Source: Opisthorchis felineus
Lineage: Eukaryota > Platyhelminthes > Trematoda > Opisthorchiida > Opisthorchiidae
Length of the DNA: 64,000 nucleotides
Direction: 5' to 3'
Assembly (NCBI GenBank): GCA_004794785.1
Contig: SJOL01007501.1
Span: 547,879-611,878 of the forward strand
Of this stretch, positions 14,701 through 27,496 are shown one piece after another; position 1 is the stretch's first letter, and every line of letters starts with the position of its first letter. The position numbers and the translations under genes are program-made. The notes beneath the pieces are model-generated. The model saw only the letters and a program-made list of their open reading frames with translations, had not been told where the DNA came from and did not search any database.

Positions 14701-16839
14701 TGCCTCATTAGTGGACCGCACGCTCCTACATGCATGCGTGCCTACGCATGCGTTTGATCGACATATCCGGTCTAGGTACGCTAGTCGAGTGCATGTGCGT
14801 TCATTAGATGTGCCAGACCGAGTAGTGGAAGATAGCTGACCCGTGCATCTGGAAGAAAATCGAATACAGTTACTAAGGCACTGGGCAAAAAATATACACA
14901 TAACTGCGGTAGCGTTATGTGTGAAAGGGGTGGAGTGTGATCTTATTAGGTAGCAAATGGTTTTGCTTCCAGTACCAGTAAGGGATGGTCTCTGCGGGTG
15001 GTGTCTCTCAGAGAGCGTGGTCCGCGTACGCTCTGTCACTCACGCAAGACAAGTGTATCTCTCGGACACTGCTGTTCATGTTTCAATGGCTTCTTGGAGC
15101 GCCAAACAACCACAGACGCGCTAGCGCAGCACGAAACAGGTACGCACATGCACACACACACACACCCTCTGTAATGCGGGCACCCTGCTGCTACAAGAAC
15201 GGCACATTTGATGAATAGGAGATAGCCACAATACAGCCGCTGGGAGAGCACCCGCGGTTTTCTGATTAAATGATATAACAGACATTCCAGTCATGATTGC
15301 CGAAACATCCAAAACAGTCCCAAGGGGGATATCCTACGTGATGCACGGACCAACCATAATCAGACTGGTATTTATAGACTTTACAGCCTAGTTGACCACA
15401 AACGCTTCATGTTACCGGTAGATTTTCTTCCCCCAGATTCGTTAGGAGGTGATTTTCATGCTCTATCGCCTGTAATCATGGCAACACTCGAGAGGAAATC
15501 AAGCAGAAGAAGGTGAGCAAAATAATTTGCTGTCTGTGTTATTGCCTCAGGAACAACACGGCGACGAATGTGCTACGAAGCGTTATGCGTTTGATTGAAG
15601 CACTCAAGAAACTGCCCCCGAAAGTTCTCTAAAAACGGGTGCAAGAGATGAGGCTTAGTGAAGTGAAGAGACCATAATATCTCTCAACTCTTGTTATTTT
15701 TCGCAAAACGCTATTGTTTTTAGGATGTGTTTCTCACCAGTTGAATCGGAGGTACATTGAGTTTTTTAATCGGTGGAAGCGTCGATACAGTTTGTTGCAG
15801 TGTCGATTGACGAATTGGTTGGTTATGCAATGTCAGTCCGTATCTATTCGTTTGACCGTTTTTGCTAGGAAATAATACTTGGCAGAGTGCACGTGTGTGG
15901 TGCAAGCATACGGGATCCCGTTTCAGCGCAAACTGGGTGAAAAAGCTCACACAAAAGTCTACAATCATCCCTGCATTGGATCGGTGGTTGTGCCGAGCCA
16001 TCGCTACGCTCCACTACGCTCCCTAACAACGCACTGATGATGCCACCTCGATTGGTGATAAAACTTTTGTAATCAAATTGCCCATCTCAGCGAACAAATC
16101 AATGACCATCTTGCTACCTGAGATACCGACATTCTCCTCTATAGCAGTTCATATAGAGTCGTTTGACAATAGCTTCAAGAACTACTAGCCTAGTTTTGGC
16201 AAATTTAACAGTACGCGAGGCGACATACAAGCAGATGCCATGCCCGAACAGCTCACTGTGCGTGCTTACAACTTACAGCTCACTGAACGTGCAGTTCCGA
16301 ATCAATCGGTCAGCTCGCACCTAACATTTTCAGCGTGCATGTCCGAACAGGTAAGTTGTTTCTGACTAATCCAATACGATACCCGCTCATCGAAGAAACC
16401 CTGGAATTAAAAAAACCTCCACAAAAGAGACAGCTTTTTTCCACTACAACCTCTTATTGAAACAATACCCTCCCAACTGGCTTGTTCACTGTCCAAGAGA
16501 AGACACCTCAGATGAAACTACCAGTACCACTGATCCAGTTTTATTTCATGAAATACCAGTTTAAGTCATAAATACGACTGACAAAGGTACCCGATATATC
16601 AGCAAACTCTTTTGCCTGGACACAAACTGACCTATAGGTTAACGTCGGACACGGACAGGGGAACCATTTGTGGAACTTTTCGTAGGGGCGATCTCGACTG
16701 AAAGCGTTGAACCTGATGGATAAGATGATGAGTCCTCAAGAAATGCCATTGCTTGTATTATGTGGATGTACATCTTCATAACGTTGTGGTTCCCCCCGCC
16801 CCCACATGCTATCAACAGGATAACAGCAATTTATCATTC
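11771..16839. other. no gene recognised
   Basis: Several overlapping open frames of 100-137 codons (12.8-13.6 kb on both strands, 14.6-15.0 kb minus) are rich in Ser, Arg and Cys and carry no motif. They are probably chance frames in GC-richer DNA. Confidence 0.5.
15146..15163. repeat. short CA repeat
   Basis: CACATG followed by CACACACACACACAC. Confidence 0.7.
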
Positions 16840-16995
16840 GGCCGTAGCACTCATTTTGTGCGTAGCTTCTAAGCACGTGGATGGAGATGCTGTCTACACA
16901 GGAACAGTAGAGATGCCGTGACTGGGTTCGAACCACAGACCTTCCGGCCAGTAATTTCTCGCCCTAAACACTGAGCTACATCGAGTTCTCAACAA
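16840..16995 (-). mobile_element. tRNA-derived SINE, different body
   Basis: On the minus strand the head reads CTCGATGTAGCTCAGTGTTT (A box, 16970-16985) and GGTCTGTGGTTCGAACCC (B box, perfect GGTTCGAACC), with proper tRNA spacing. The first bases after it resemble the 50.2 kb family (TACTGTTCCTGTGTAGACA), but the rest of the body differs. The left boundary is uncertain. Confidence 0.65.
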
Positions 16996-17702
16996 ACCAT
17001 AGATTTCTTCTAGTGGTTCTGATTCGATTTTACCTAAATGGAAACAACCAATTGATGGAAGCTGATGACGATTACACGGATTCACTGTCTTGCACTTGGC
17101 TGCGCATACAATTCCGACGCGAATGACAGTTCCACTGCAGCCTCGCCGCAAGTGCTTAAAACGTCCAAACACAAGCGAAAGTACAGTGGCCCACTACAAA
17201 ATGTGCGTAATGATGTTCGGACTGACAGACCTCCCACGAGGATATTATTTCTCGGGGAGATACCGGAGAATCCTCCTTAGGGGGTAGCTCGGCGGTGGGG
17301 GAGCGAATTAACATTTGCAGTGGAGATATCTAACTCACTGGAAGAAAAACACAGCCGTAATCTGTTGTAGAATAGTACTAACCCAGAAACAAAAGCAGTA
17401 ATGATTGTGGCCTTGTATACGATCAATGATGTCTTAGCAACTCAACGGGAATGACCAGATGCATCGTTATTGTCCAATTCAGCATGTCCGCATCTGCTGC
17501 GTGACGGAGAACCTTGAATGGGTGCACTCCTAGTTTGAACAGTTTTGAAGTTCTAACAGAAATCTTCAGCAAAATATTACTTTCAACATATTTAGTTTCA
17601 ATTCGAAAAGAAAACTGATTGGATATGACATAAGTGTGCAGCCACTGATGCAGTTTAAAACTTTCGACAGCTACTCTCATTTGCACACGAATCTGTTTAT
17701 GA

Positions 17703-17832
17703 CAGGAGATTCAACTCAATCCAGCTGAATCTCTGGTTTATGATGGGGGCTGCGCCTATCTGATTAACTCTAAAAAGGAAAAAGCCGGTCATGGGCTGTT
17801 GAAGAGTTTTCAGCAACCTTATGAGCAGCATG
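17703..17832 (+). repeat. hammerhead repeat family, short rearranged copy
   Basis: A hairpin fragment is joined to GGGGGCTGCGCCTATCTGAT and the GTTTTCAGCAACCTTATGAG end. The core reads CTGATTA and is inactive. Confidence 0.65.
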
Positions 17833-19847
17833 CTGCTTCTATTGTTGAACTGCCGTTCAGCATCTGACGACGCGCTCCACTAATCGTAAATTTCATCATT
17901 TTTCTGCACAAGAAACAGAACGGACGCTGGTAGACCGTGCTATAAAATGGCGATTCACGCGGTCGAATGGAAAACGCACTGGTGTCCTTGAGATCGTTCC
18001 AGTACATTGCCTTGGCAGAGAGCGTGAGAATAGTCGGGTTGAACGAAACATCACCTACCGGTTCACATCGTTATGCTATCGTTGTCCACATAAGCGCAGT
18101 CAAGGCGGGATCACACACAAGTTTAGTTCCATTGGTTTTATATTACCAGTCGTTCGGAAGGTCTTCATAGGTCCCATGTTCACTTCGTTGTTATACGACC
18201 TATCCGCTGATAAACACAAGTGTTTGACGAACAGAAATAGACTTAACGGCATGCAGCACCGAGTCTATTCGGTTGGACAGTATGTGGATACTACATAGCT
18301 TTGAAATACAACGGTCACATTAAAGTGAAGAAAGTCTATTAGTCTCAGGAATATGACTAACATAGAGTTGGAAGGAGTTGAAAACTTTCGGAAATGCGAA
18401 CTTCCAGTGCCTGTAATATGATGGACGTGAAACACAGGCGTCCAGCCTAGCAGATGAATACTTCACGATGAGCCGCTGAAGATCTCTACCGGACATCGCA
18501 CTTATGCTCCTGGATTATCGCTATAACCCTGTCCAGAGGAATACCAGCTGTCTGTGAACGCCACTAGAGACTCCCAAGATGGACACTTACATGATGAGCA
18601 GTAGATCGTTGTTTCCAGTGCATTATTAGACATGCCTTGTCGTTCGCACTTCAGGTACTTGGAACTTAAATTTTCGTAATCTACCAAACCTTCTAACACT
18701 CTATGTAAGTTTGCACTAATATCATTAGGGTGTCCGGACAATTGCGTCTTCTGGCCCACTGAGATGATCATTAGTAATGCTGACCGTCTCCGACTCGAGG
18801 TCCGCTTGGTGGGGTGAATCACGCGCGAAGTTCCGCTGCATAATTTTAGTGAGGTAAATCAATCGAGAAATGGACAGTTCGAGTCCACGAGCAGACATGC
18901 TTTTTCATCAATACTGCGTACTCGGATATAGCATTTTCATAACTGTCTATTAGTGCACAGCTGGCCGAAAGTAACGCCAAAATCCAGTAGAACCATCCAT
19001 TCCAGCACCAAAAATTCACATCAGACGTTTTGTTGAAAGCTATCAACATATAAGATTTGTCGACAATATAGTCGCGACAACTCTCATCAGGACAGTCCTG
19101 AGTGCTGGATGGCTGAGTACCAACCACCATACGGTCACATCCTATCAGACGTAGCACTACGAACGTGTAATTATAGGCGAACCAAAATCGATATGGATAA
19201 ATTTCAGCATGTCAAACATGAAAGAAAATGTACAAGAAGGCTCTAAAATTTCTCAACGTTCAAAAAACACTTAAACTGTCTCATGTATGATGAAAAAATG
19301 TGACACTTAGAGACTACTGAAAACAACGATATCGTGACCAGCCTTATTAATTCCATCCTCAAGGTTTATTTCACGTTTTCGTTCTATCTGACGACCTCAG
19401 TACGGTGTCACACAGTGGTTCTGAAATTGCGGTTCATCCAACCATTTGACCGTCTCGCTGACATGCTGCTGTTACAAAAATACTTTGAAAATGAAAAATC
19501 TAAGACAGTGTGTGGGCCTCCAAAATAAACAATCCATTTGGTTTGGAAATTGTCTTGCAGAGGGGCTGGCAAATCTTGCACTAATGTGTATTTTTAACAC
19601 GTCAAATTCTCTAGGTTCATGCTGCGTACCTTAAAGTTTAACTGTCTGTCACGTGAGCTTTGCCCAACAACGTAAAAGCGTTATCGTTTACTGTGAACAC
19701 TAGAAAACCAGGACAAAACTCTTTTTTCCTGTTTCCAATTTTCAACATTTTAAGAAACGAATCTTTCTTACGAACTGAGGTTTTCAAGGAATTCTCACGT
19801 GAGCTGGTTTGGGGTGATGATCGATTGAAGGGTAACTCTGAGTAATC

Positions 19848-19889
<42 letters not shown>

Positions 19890-21527
19890 TTTCACGATTT
19901 GAGTGCCGGTGTTTATTACTAGCATATTACTGTTGGTGGTGAAGATAACTTTGGCGAGAAATTTTTTTGTTCATTTCAAGTGGCGATTAAAACACGCGGG
20001 GAAATGGATAATGAAGCCCCCCAGCTCTAAGTTATGGTCCTGAAAATCCAGAGTTGGAAACAAATGTAGGTGGTGACTGAAATACTAGCTGGGACAAGAA
20101 TGTAGCAGTCCGGTCCTCATGTCCTTCAGCTAAAAAACGACATTAAATCTGCATAAATACTACTTTCAAACAGTTTCACACTTATTTCGAAAGGTAAAAC
20201 GTGTTAACCTTGGTGATTTTAAAATTCAAAGTTAACAAACACAGGCAAGTTACATTTATAGGCAGTTTCTGAGATCGCTCTAAATGTTTGATCTTGCCGA
20301 CTGATGTCACCTTTAAAGTCCCCCCTCCCCCCCAACCGTTTACAGCTGCAACGTATAGGATTGTCTTCAGCACAAACTAACCAGTGCAACGTCATTTAAT
20401 AGGAGACTTGTGGTCTAATATGGTACCACGAGAAAGCGAATCTTCCGTTCGGTTGATCGTCCAGGGGCACCCACACAAGAGAGGTTCAATCTACGGAGAA
20501 ACTTGACTCACAAATTGGGATACAAAGCAATCAACGGTCAGGAGCACAAAAGGAAGAAAATCATGCCCTCTGATATAAAAGCGTAAACTTGGAAATACAC
20601 TGACTTTGGCGCTGTGATGACTCCGATCGGTCACACCAATTGTGAGGCGCATACATGAGACGTTCCCAGCGCAAAGTGACGGATAGACAGCCTTGTCAGA
20701 ATGGATCACGTTTGTTGCCCAGTTGCTGCCAGACGCCCGAAGGCTCAGCCTGAATTTGAATTCACTGTAGGGCACTGATTGCTCATTGCTATGTCGAGTA
20801 GTCCGTACCTGGCTTTTCTCAGTTGAATCCTAGATGACTGTTGAGTCCTGCTTGCCGCCTTTTCAGCAATTGTTTCAATTCCACTTTCCCTCAGATGACG
20901 CCAACTCAAATAGTCAGGCTTCTTGTTCGAACAATGAGCGTAATCCGATTTGGTTTCGTTTAGCCGTACCAGAGGATTTTCACGTAATCCGTCTCAAGTG
21001 CCAGACAATCAAGGACTTGTTTTTTTTATGGGGGATTGCGATGAAAATCGGGATTATGTTTCCGTGTTCAACTACGCACAGACGGTCTAGGCCTCGCCCA
21101 AGCACAGAATAGTAGGTTTATGTGAAACAATATGGTTAAAAATAAATTTTCCCGTAGTAATTTGATGGTCTACTGATAATACTACTCTTTGAGGATATGG
21201 TCTTTGCATGTATTTCTAGACTTTTCCGTCAGATATGCATCCACCGCAAAGCAGCACGGCATCCTTCTGTTAATTCATGCGGGGTTATCCGAGACCTAAA
21301 GAGTTCGCAAGTACTACCAAAAAGGGATGTGAGCTTTGATTATCCTACGGGGAGGTCATAAAGAGAAAGGAGTTTGAAGGTTTGTTGTTACTGGGGGGGG
21401 GACTCAAAGGCAGTGACCACGGTTCGGAAGGGGTTCACTTTAGAAATTACCACTTTGGAGAATTAGGGCTGTTGGTAAAATTTTTCGTAGTTACTTCCAC
21501 TCATAGCCTTATCTACACAGCAACGAA
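17833..21527. other. no gene supported
   Basis: Contains the (AT)18 tract and a C-rich run (20318-20336). Two minus-strand frames (18502-18822 and 18846-19157) look slightly protein-like but have no recognised domain. Confidence 0.45.
19851..19886. repeat. (AT)18 microsatellite
   Basis: 36 uninterrupted bases of alternating A and T. Confidence 0.95.
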
Positions 21528-21790
21528 CCTGAGGTTGACGAAAACTAGGGGACTGCGCCTACCTGATGAGCTCCAAGAAGGGCGAAACCAGCCGTGGGCT
21601 GTCGAAGAGTTTTCAGCAACCTTATGAGTAGTGTGTTACGTCTATACATGTATCGCGATATCTCGAATATCGCGCCTGGTGCAGTACATTCAGTTGCTTA
21701 AATTATCCTAAACGAGAGATTCAGCTGGGCTCCAGCTGATTCCCCCGCAAAACCGAGTTGCTTTGGAAATGTGTGCATTTCGCTAGGGTT
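21528..21790 (+). repeat. hammerhead repeat family, nearly full unit
   Basis: Runs from GAGGTTGACGAAAACT through CCTACCTGATGAG, GGGCGAAACCAGCC and the CTTATGAGTAGTGTGTTACG end into the AT-rich inverted repeat and the hairpin. The cleavage triplet is GCC and helix III has changed, so the hammerhead is likely dead. Confidence 0.78.
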
Positions 21791-22275
21791 CTATTTACTT
21801 GCAAAAACAGTCTCTCTCATCCTGGGTACCCTGGTTGCAATGTGAGCTTTCTGATTTAATTGTCTCAGTGATAAATAACCTGCTTCCCATCCGTTACGCC
21901 TGTCCGGTTACTCGACGGGCAGAAGTATCCTAGAAGGTAATAGGCTGTTTGTTACAAGTAAATGTATGCTGGTTAGAAAATCAAAACTGACTTCATCAGT
22001 TTACGAGCAACCTGCACATTCTTGAGAGGGTTTGTGTCACTTGTGAGTTAAGTCACCCATTGTCAAATAAAAGATTACTCGACCGTATAAGCCGTTGTAA
22101 AGCTTGTCCCAATATTAGGTGTGCATTCATGGTGGCTTTGGGTTCACAAACACATTTCTGCCGAAAATTATTCTGACCAGCAGTGCGTCGGATACTGGCG
22201 AAGGGTTTCACGGGCCTCACTAATCAAGCCTGCTGCTTGAGACTAATATTTGGCATATCACAGTATATTTTACTG

Positions 22276-22565
22276 AATAAGACTACTCACAAGGCTACTG
22301 AAATCTCTTCGACCGGTTGTACCCTTCATAGGTATCATTAGATAGACGTGGTCCTCGAGTTTCCCTCGACCTTATGTTCTACTTCAACCCAAATTGTACA
22401 AAATTCGCCAACTATACTCATTTTCACATCAAGATGGTTTTAATGGACGACTCACCTGGATCCTAGCCGAATCTCTCGTTTATGGTGTTCTTATTGAACC
22501 GCAGTTGCTGCGCCAAGGCCACCTGATGTTTCATTTGGTACAATATTAGAGATATCTCAGTACAT
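22276..22565 (-). repeat. hammerhead repeat family, diverged full unit
   Basis: Starts CTACTCACAAGGCTACTGAA and ends in the ATATTAGAGATATCTC region, about 290 bp, collinear with the 33.4 kb copy. The hammerhead core is no longer recognisable. Confidence 0.7.
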
Positions 22566-24087
22566 CTTGTTGGCAAACCAGCGCATTTGGGCTGTAATGA
22601 CAGGCTTTATGGGTGATGGGGTCGGATGAAATGTCACCGCAACACATCATGTGGTCCATTCATGGGAATGGACACTTGTGTAAAACTGCCTAATCGGGTT
22701 CATTGAAGTCACCACCGGTTTTCTGTGAAGAACAAATTATTTTGCGTTTCCCAGGTGACGTCAACTGACTAAACCAAACGAATTCACAATAACGTGCTAG
22801 TGAACATCTTATTTAGTTGATATCCGAACCATTTGATTTGGCTGCCTGTGAACTTCCAGCAAAAGCTTCAAAACACGCAAACAGGTGAATTGTCGCTAAC
22901 CAAGTACTGAATATATAGCGAACGAGTAGGTATGCTGGTTCGTCCCTTCTTGGAGGGAACAGCTCCGTCCAAAGCACATTTTGATGTGACGACTATATGC
23001 GCCGAATCCCCACAGAGGACAAGAAAGAGAAAGCTGATCAGTAAACTAATATTGTCTACTGATCCAACTTTACGATACCTTACTCAATAAAGTCATTTTT
23101 GTTCTTTTTTTCCCGTTGAGCACCCATGGAGCGACGTCCCGAATAGTGGCAGCTGGCCTCAGATGAGTGCTACAAAGCCACCACCGGTGTTTTGCTTTAG
23201 TAGACCATCTGAACATGCCCAAGAGTGGAGGACTGATGGAGACACTGGATGTAACATGCGGGTGACCGGAAGCTCAACAACTGAGTGTAAACACGTGATA
23301 GACAGGTCGGAGAATCGGTCACGTACCAAGGTGGAGTGTCAATCACGTACCAGAACAGAAAATGTGTCTGAGTTGGGTTATGTTAAGGTTACGAAGTGGT
23401 GGCAGGATGGGTTCAACTTTACTTTGAGTGAGATGTGCATAGCGCGGTAACAATAGGGGCACATGAGTCCAGTTGAAAGTTTCTGTTTCGAGTGTGAATC
23501 GCTAACAACTGACGTGCCATTATAGTCACGCAGTAGCAGACTCTTCACTGTTCTGCATTTGCACGCGATCCACACACAGAGAGTGATTAGGTGGCTGTCA
23601 CCAAGCTGTGAAAAACAAGGGGTAGCACTACCAGCAGTATAATTTTTGCCGGATTCAAAAACTACAACTTGGCAGTTTTCCTGTGTCCAACGAGCAGACT
23701 TTAATTTAAAGCTTTTCCTTCCGATAATACGATGGCGAAAAAGAAGCTACTGCACTTGGTGCAATCAAGGAGCACAGGAGTTCATGCGGTAACCGAATAG
23801 TTCCTCGAAACCACCAAGACGTCATCAATGGCCTCATGCGGATCGTTTTGGGGTACCACCCATCGTTACTCTGAGGGCAGAACAATGTCTCTTGCCCTGA
23901 GCACAGCGGCCACTTTCGCCAGCATTCGACAGATGAAACGTAAACTCCTTCTGAAAAAGACAGAATGCTGTTGAGGAAAAATCTTCCGGTTTCAGATTGA
24001 GTTGAGCAGGAGCTTCGGAATCCATCGACTCTTCGATCATGGGTGTAGCTTTAATGATCATGAACTAAATGAAGAGTAGTAAGGAAC

Positions 24088-24290
24088 TAGCGAAATACAC
24101 TCATTTTCAAAACAAGTTGGTTTTGCGAGAGACTCACCTGGAACCCAGCTGAATCTCTCGCTTATGATGTTTTTAAGGTTGACGGGAACTCGGGGACTGC
24201 GCCTACCTGATGAGCCTCAAGAAGGGCGAAACCGGTCGTGGGCTGTCGAAGAATTTCAGCAACCTAATGAGTAGCGTATTACGTCTATAA
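24088..24290 (+). repeat. hammerhead repeat family, head-to-head junction
   Basis: The left part (24088-24170, hairpin 24126-24160) is in the minus orientation and joins near 24175 a plus-oriented piece that contains the intact hammerhead and ends in ATGAGTAGCGTATTACG. So two fragments of the same family are fused in opposite orientation. Confidence 0.8.
24201..24243 (+). ncRNA. hammerhead ribozyme, type I, complete core
   Basis: Helix I is GCCTAC (24201-24206) with GTGGGC (24238-24243): six pairs including one G-U. The core CTGATGA is 24207-24213. Helix II is GCCT with GGGC around a CAAGAA loop (24214-24227). GAAA follows (24228-24231). Helix III is the self-complementary ACCGGT (24231-24236), ending in the cleavage triplet GTC with predicted cleavage after C24237. 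GAC (24195-24197) can add three more pairs with GTC (24245-24247) beyond an internal loop. A palindromic helix III with no real loop is typical of hammerheads in Penelope-like elements and retrozymes, which act best as dimers. Every catalytic nucleotide is present. Confidence 0.8.
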
Positions 24291-24611
24291 AGAGTAAGAA
24301 ACTGTCTCTAAATGTGGTTTTTCATGCAGTTTTCGTACTCTAGCACTGCCCTGAACAGTGATGTACTGCTGAGCATGAATTGGTCTCCTGCTGACTAAGT
24401 AAGCATTTATCGAGGAAACCAGACATTTTAACCTCTGAAAATGGGGAGCTTTTACGAATTCTGATCATCTTCAGTTTATGAAACCATATCAATTCGTCTG
24501 ACCTGGGAGCATACCAAACACTATTTTCTCGTTGTATGACAGTATGGAAAAGCGTCGTGAGATGTGATTTCAGAGGCGAATTTATCTTTCACATGTGACT
24601 TAAAGTGGTCT

Positions 24612-24778
24612 ACACATCTCGAATATACATCTCGAATATCATACCAACTGAAACATGAGGTGGCCTGGTGTAGCACATCCAGTTGTTTAAAAACATCATA
24701 AACGAGAGATTCAGCTGGGTTCCAAGTGAGTCTCTCGCAAAACCAAATTGGTTTGAAAATGAGTGCATTTCGCTAATA
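24612..24778 (+). repeat. hammerhead repeat family, 3' half-unit
   Basis: Holds the AT-rich inverted repeat, CTGGTGTAGCACATCCAGTT, and the hairpin with GAGAGATTCAGCTGGG, ending in GAGTGCATTTCGC. It has no hammerhead block. It lies 320 bp from the 24.1 kb copy in the same orientation, so the two may be one interrupted insertion. Confidence 0.8.
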
Positions 24779-27496
24779 TGCGACTTACTCTGTTCAAATT
24801 CGAAATAGAAAGGAAGTAATATAAAGAATTCGGAACGGTTTAAATGGTTTCAGATTACCTGCAAATAATTTGACTAGGCCGGATTACGTGAGCAACAAAT
24901 ACACAAATGAGCGAACTGATTTGCAAGTGAAACTGGCAAACGTAAAAGCTTGAAAAAAAGCGAAATTCGCTCAGTTGCAAAGTAATCTGCCCATAAGAGC
25001 AAAGCTTTCAAAATGGAAAACAGTTCCCACGGAAAAACTACCAATGGTTAGAGGAAGACTGTCAGAAATAAATACTCAACCTTGAAAAGTGTTTTTGCGG
25101 TGCTTTGGCGGTGAACCTCATTGCTCGCTACGCAAAAACGGACAATCAACAAATGGACAATGGCCACCGCTCCACAAGCCGAATTGGAAATACGCGTCCT
25201 CAATGGCTGATTTCTTGGAGCTTCTAAGGTCTGACTAGATGTGTGCTTTTAATGGGCGCTTCCTTATTAGAGATTGTCTTGACCGGATGAACAATCAATG
25301 CACTTTTCGCGGGGAGCGAAAGTTGTAAACAGCCCCTGGGCAGTTGCGCTTCCGTTCTAACCCTAGTCAGAAGACCAATAGCCAGCCGACTGATGACTAT
25401 GCAGGAAACCTTCTGGGCAATGGTTGTTGCGTAAACATGCAGATTAATTGATGAGAGTGAAAGTGAAACACAGGCTTTGAAAATGCGAACGCACCATGAA
25501 TGCCATATCAAAATTCAGGGATCTAGAAACTCAAAGAGATACCTCAGTGATCCTATTTTTATGACGAAAAAAGTTACCTAGCTTAGTTGGTTTTTGTTTT
25601 AAAGGAAAACAGACTCACGGCTGAGTTAGACCAACCCCATGCAGTGACGTATTTGTTCTAGTTGACCGGGAATAGAGTTGAAAATTAAATGTGGAGGGTG
25701 GCCAGGCGAATAAGGGGGAGTAATCAGCGGTTCGCCGGACAATTGTTCCTCTCAGTAGGATGTCGGACCCTTCGAAATGACTATCATACTGTGTGGTCGC
25801 TTGCCCGCCGCCATGACGGAGATGTGATGTCCTGGTGCGTGATAAGTGGCTTACAGCTACGATAAGCTGGGAAACCCCGGCTATGGCCAACTTGGGCACA
25901 CACCCGTGAACTGGAGGGCACTTCAGTTAAGAGGTTTTACTCGGCCCTTAAGTATAAATTCGCGTGAGAAGACGGCAGTAGGCGTGGTTGTTTTGCGTTG
26001 GAAATGGAGGAAGTTTGAAATTCTTTCGGATAAGATCGTGGGTAGACTTCTGGTCACCTCAAGAACAAACCAGTTGTGACCGAGAGTGAGTCAAGTCGAT
26101 GCATCATGGAACTAGCAGGGACAGCCAAATCTTGGAATCAGACAGAATGGGGTTGTGGACAATTTGGATGTTAATTGTTAATGTTTATAAGGTCGGAAGA
26201 GTCTACCCCTCGATCGATAACTTCGGCCACATTCTGCACTCGCCCTCAAAGACCAGATGTGTTTTCCGCTAGAAGTAATCAATACCCCTTATTTCCAGGA
26301 CACACAAGAGACTTAACTCCGCAAATTTCCAAATAAGAGGTGAACACTGTTGTTGATAGACGAGTGCCTGTCCACTTCGAGTGGCTGGATTTTGTCCAAA
26401 CAGAATACAATATCACTCCAATAACTGATTCACGTGATGTTTCCCGAAATTCGTAAGGTCCTTCTGGTGATGTCAATATACCTCTCAGCTTTCAGCACGA
26501 GCTGACCTGGACTTGTGGAAGGCATTATGCGATTAAAATATTTGTCATTCCAGACAAAGGCCGTTGATGGATGTTTGTTCTGTAACAAATTAGTAGCAGG
26601 AGCAGCATTCAGTAACCCACAAGCTAAGAGCATTGTCACACCTGTAGTCACGTGACCCACTCAATACAGTGATCTGCCATTTGTTGGCGTCACGGGCCCA
26701 TCCAAAACAGCTTTTAGCACCCATTGGTGATATGCTGAAATTCAAAGTAACTTCGTAGTGGTAGTAGTATTTGACTGTTTGTTTGTTGGGCAGAGGAGTT
26801 TTAAATCACCTGCGAACTTCACGTGACGCGGGCAAAAACAAGCGGACCATATTCGGACCCCTTCTGTTGCTTCTTGCGAACGGTATTGAGAACCCTATGT
26901 CGGTACTTGGCTTGCTGTTCCGCCCACCGTGGCACAGTATTTTGAGACAGCCTTTATGAAGACCCGGAGAAATTAGTGCAACCGTATTAACAGGGCTATC
27001 GCGGAATTTCCCATAAGACCACTTTAGAATCTTCGTGGTGATGAGAGAAGCACCGTGCTAAGGATGCTCCATCCTGATGCTTTTACTATCTGACTGACCA
27101 GTGCCTGCCTTCGTATGGCCCGTAGCCGCCTCGTGACACATCCGTGCAATCGACGTGATGTTCGATTATTAAAAGCAACTTACCTTCGGACAACTTCCCC
27201 TTGAGGACGCTGTTCGTCCGGCAGCCGTTTGATTTGACTTGTGACGGCTGAATGGATGCTGTCGCTTGTCAGTCTGCACCTGGGACAGCGAGGAAGCTGA
27301 CATGAGATTTGGTATAGATGGTTCTAGCAGTTCGGTGTTTGTCCGGTGTTCTATGCGACGTAGTTCTATTGTGGGGTCAAGTGTTTTCTGGCAGTTTCGA
27401 CTTTTGATTGAAAATTTACTAAATGTTTGTCCAGTTCCAAAATCTTACGCGATATTCACTCTGGCACTTACTCCTTATTCTTGTCTCTCTTTCCAG
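24779..27496. other. upstream of the first FGFRL exon, no exon identified
   Basis: The signal-peptide exon of the FGFRL gene should lie upstream, ending in phase 1, but no ATG-hydrophobic-donor combination here is convincing. Confidence 0.5.

Noticed and set aside
14626..15039. 137-codon minus-strand frame rich in Ser, Thr, Arg and Cys
   Set aside because: No domain, and several frames are open on both strands of this GC-richer stretch, which suggests chance.
18502..19157. Two adjacent minus-strand frames (106 and 103 codons), the second with a hydrophobic stretch and several Cys and Trp
   Set aside because: No family recognised, different frames with a short gap, and no convincing splice signals to join them.
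26430..26660. Minus-strand frame beginning with a signal-peptide-like segment
   Set aside because: Wrong strand for the FGFRL gene and no recognisable mature protein after it.
27427..27496. Upstream extension of the Ig1 frame as the receptor start
   Set aside because: It has no ATG and runs through the polypyrimidine tract and acceptor AG, so it is intron.
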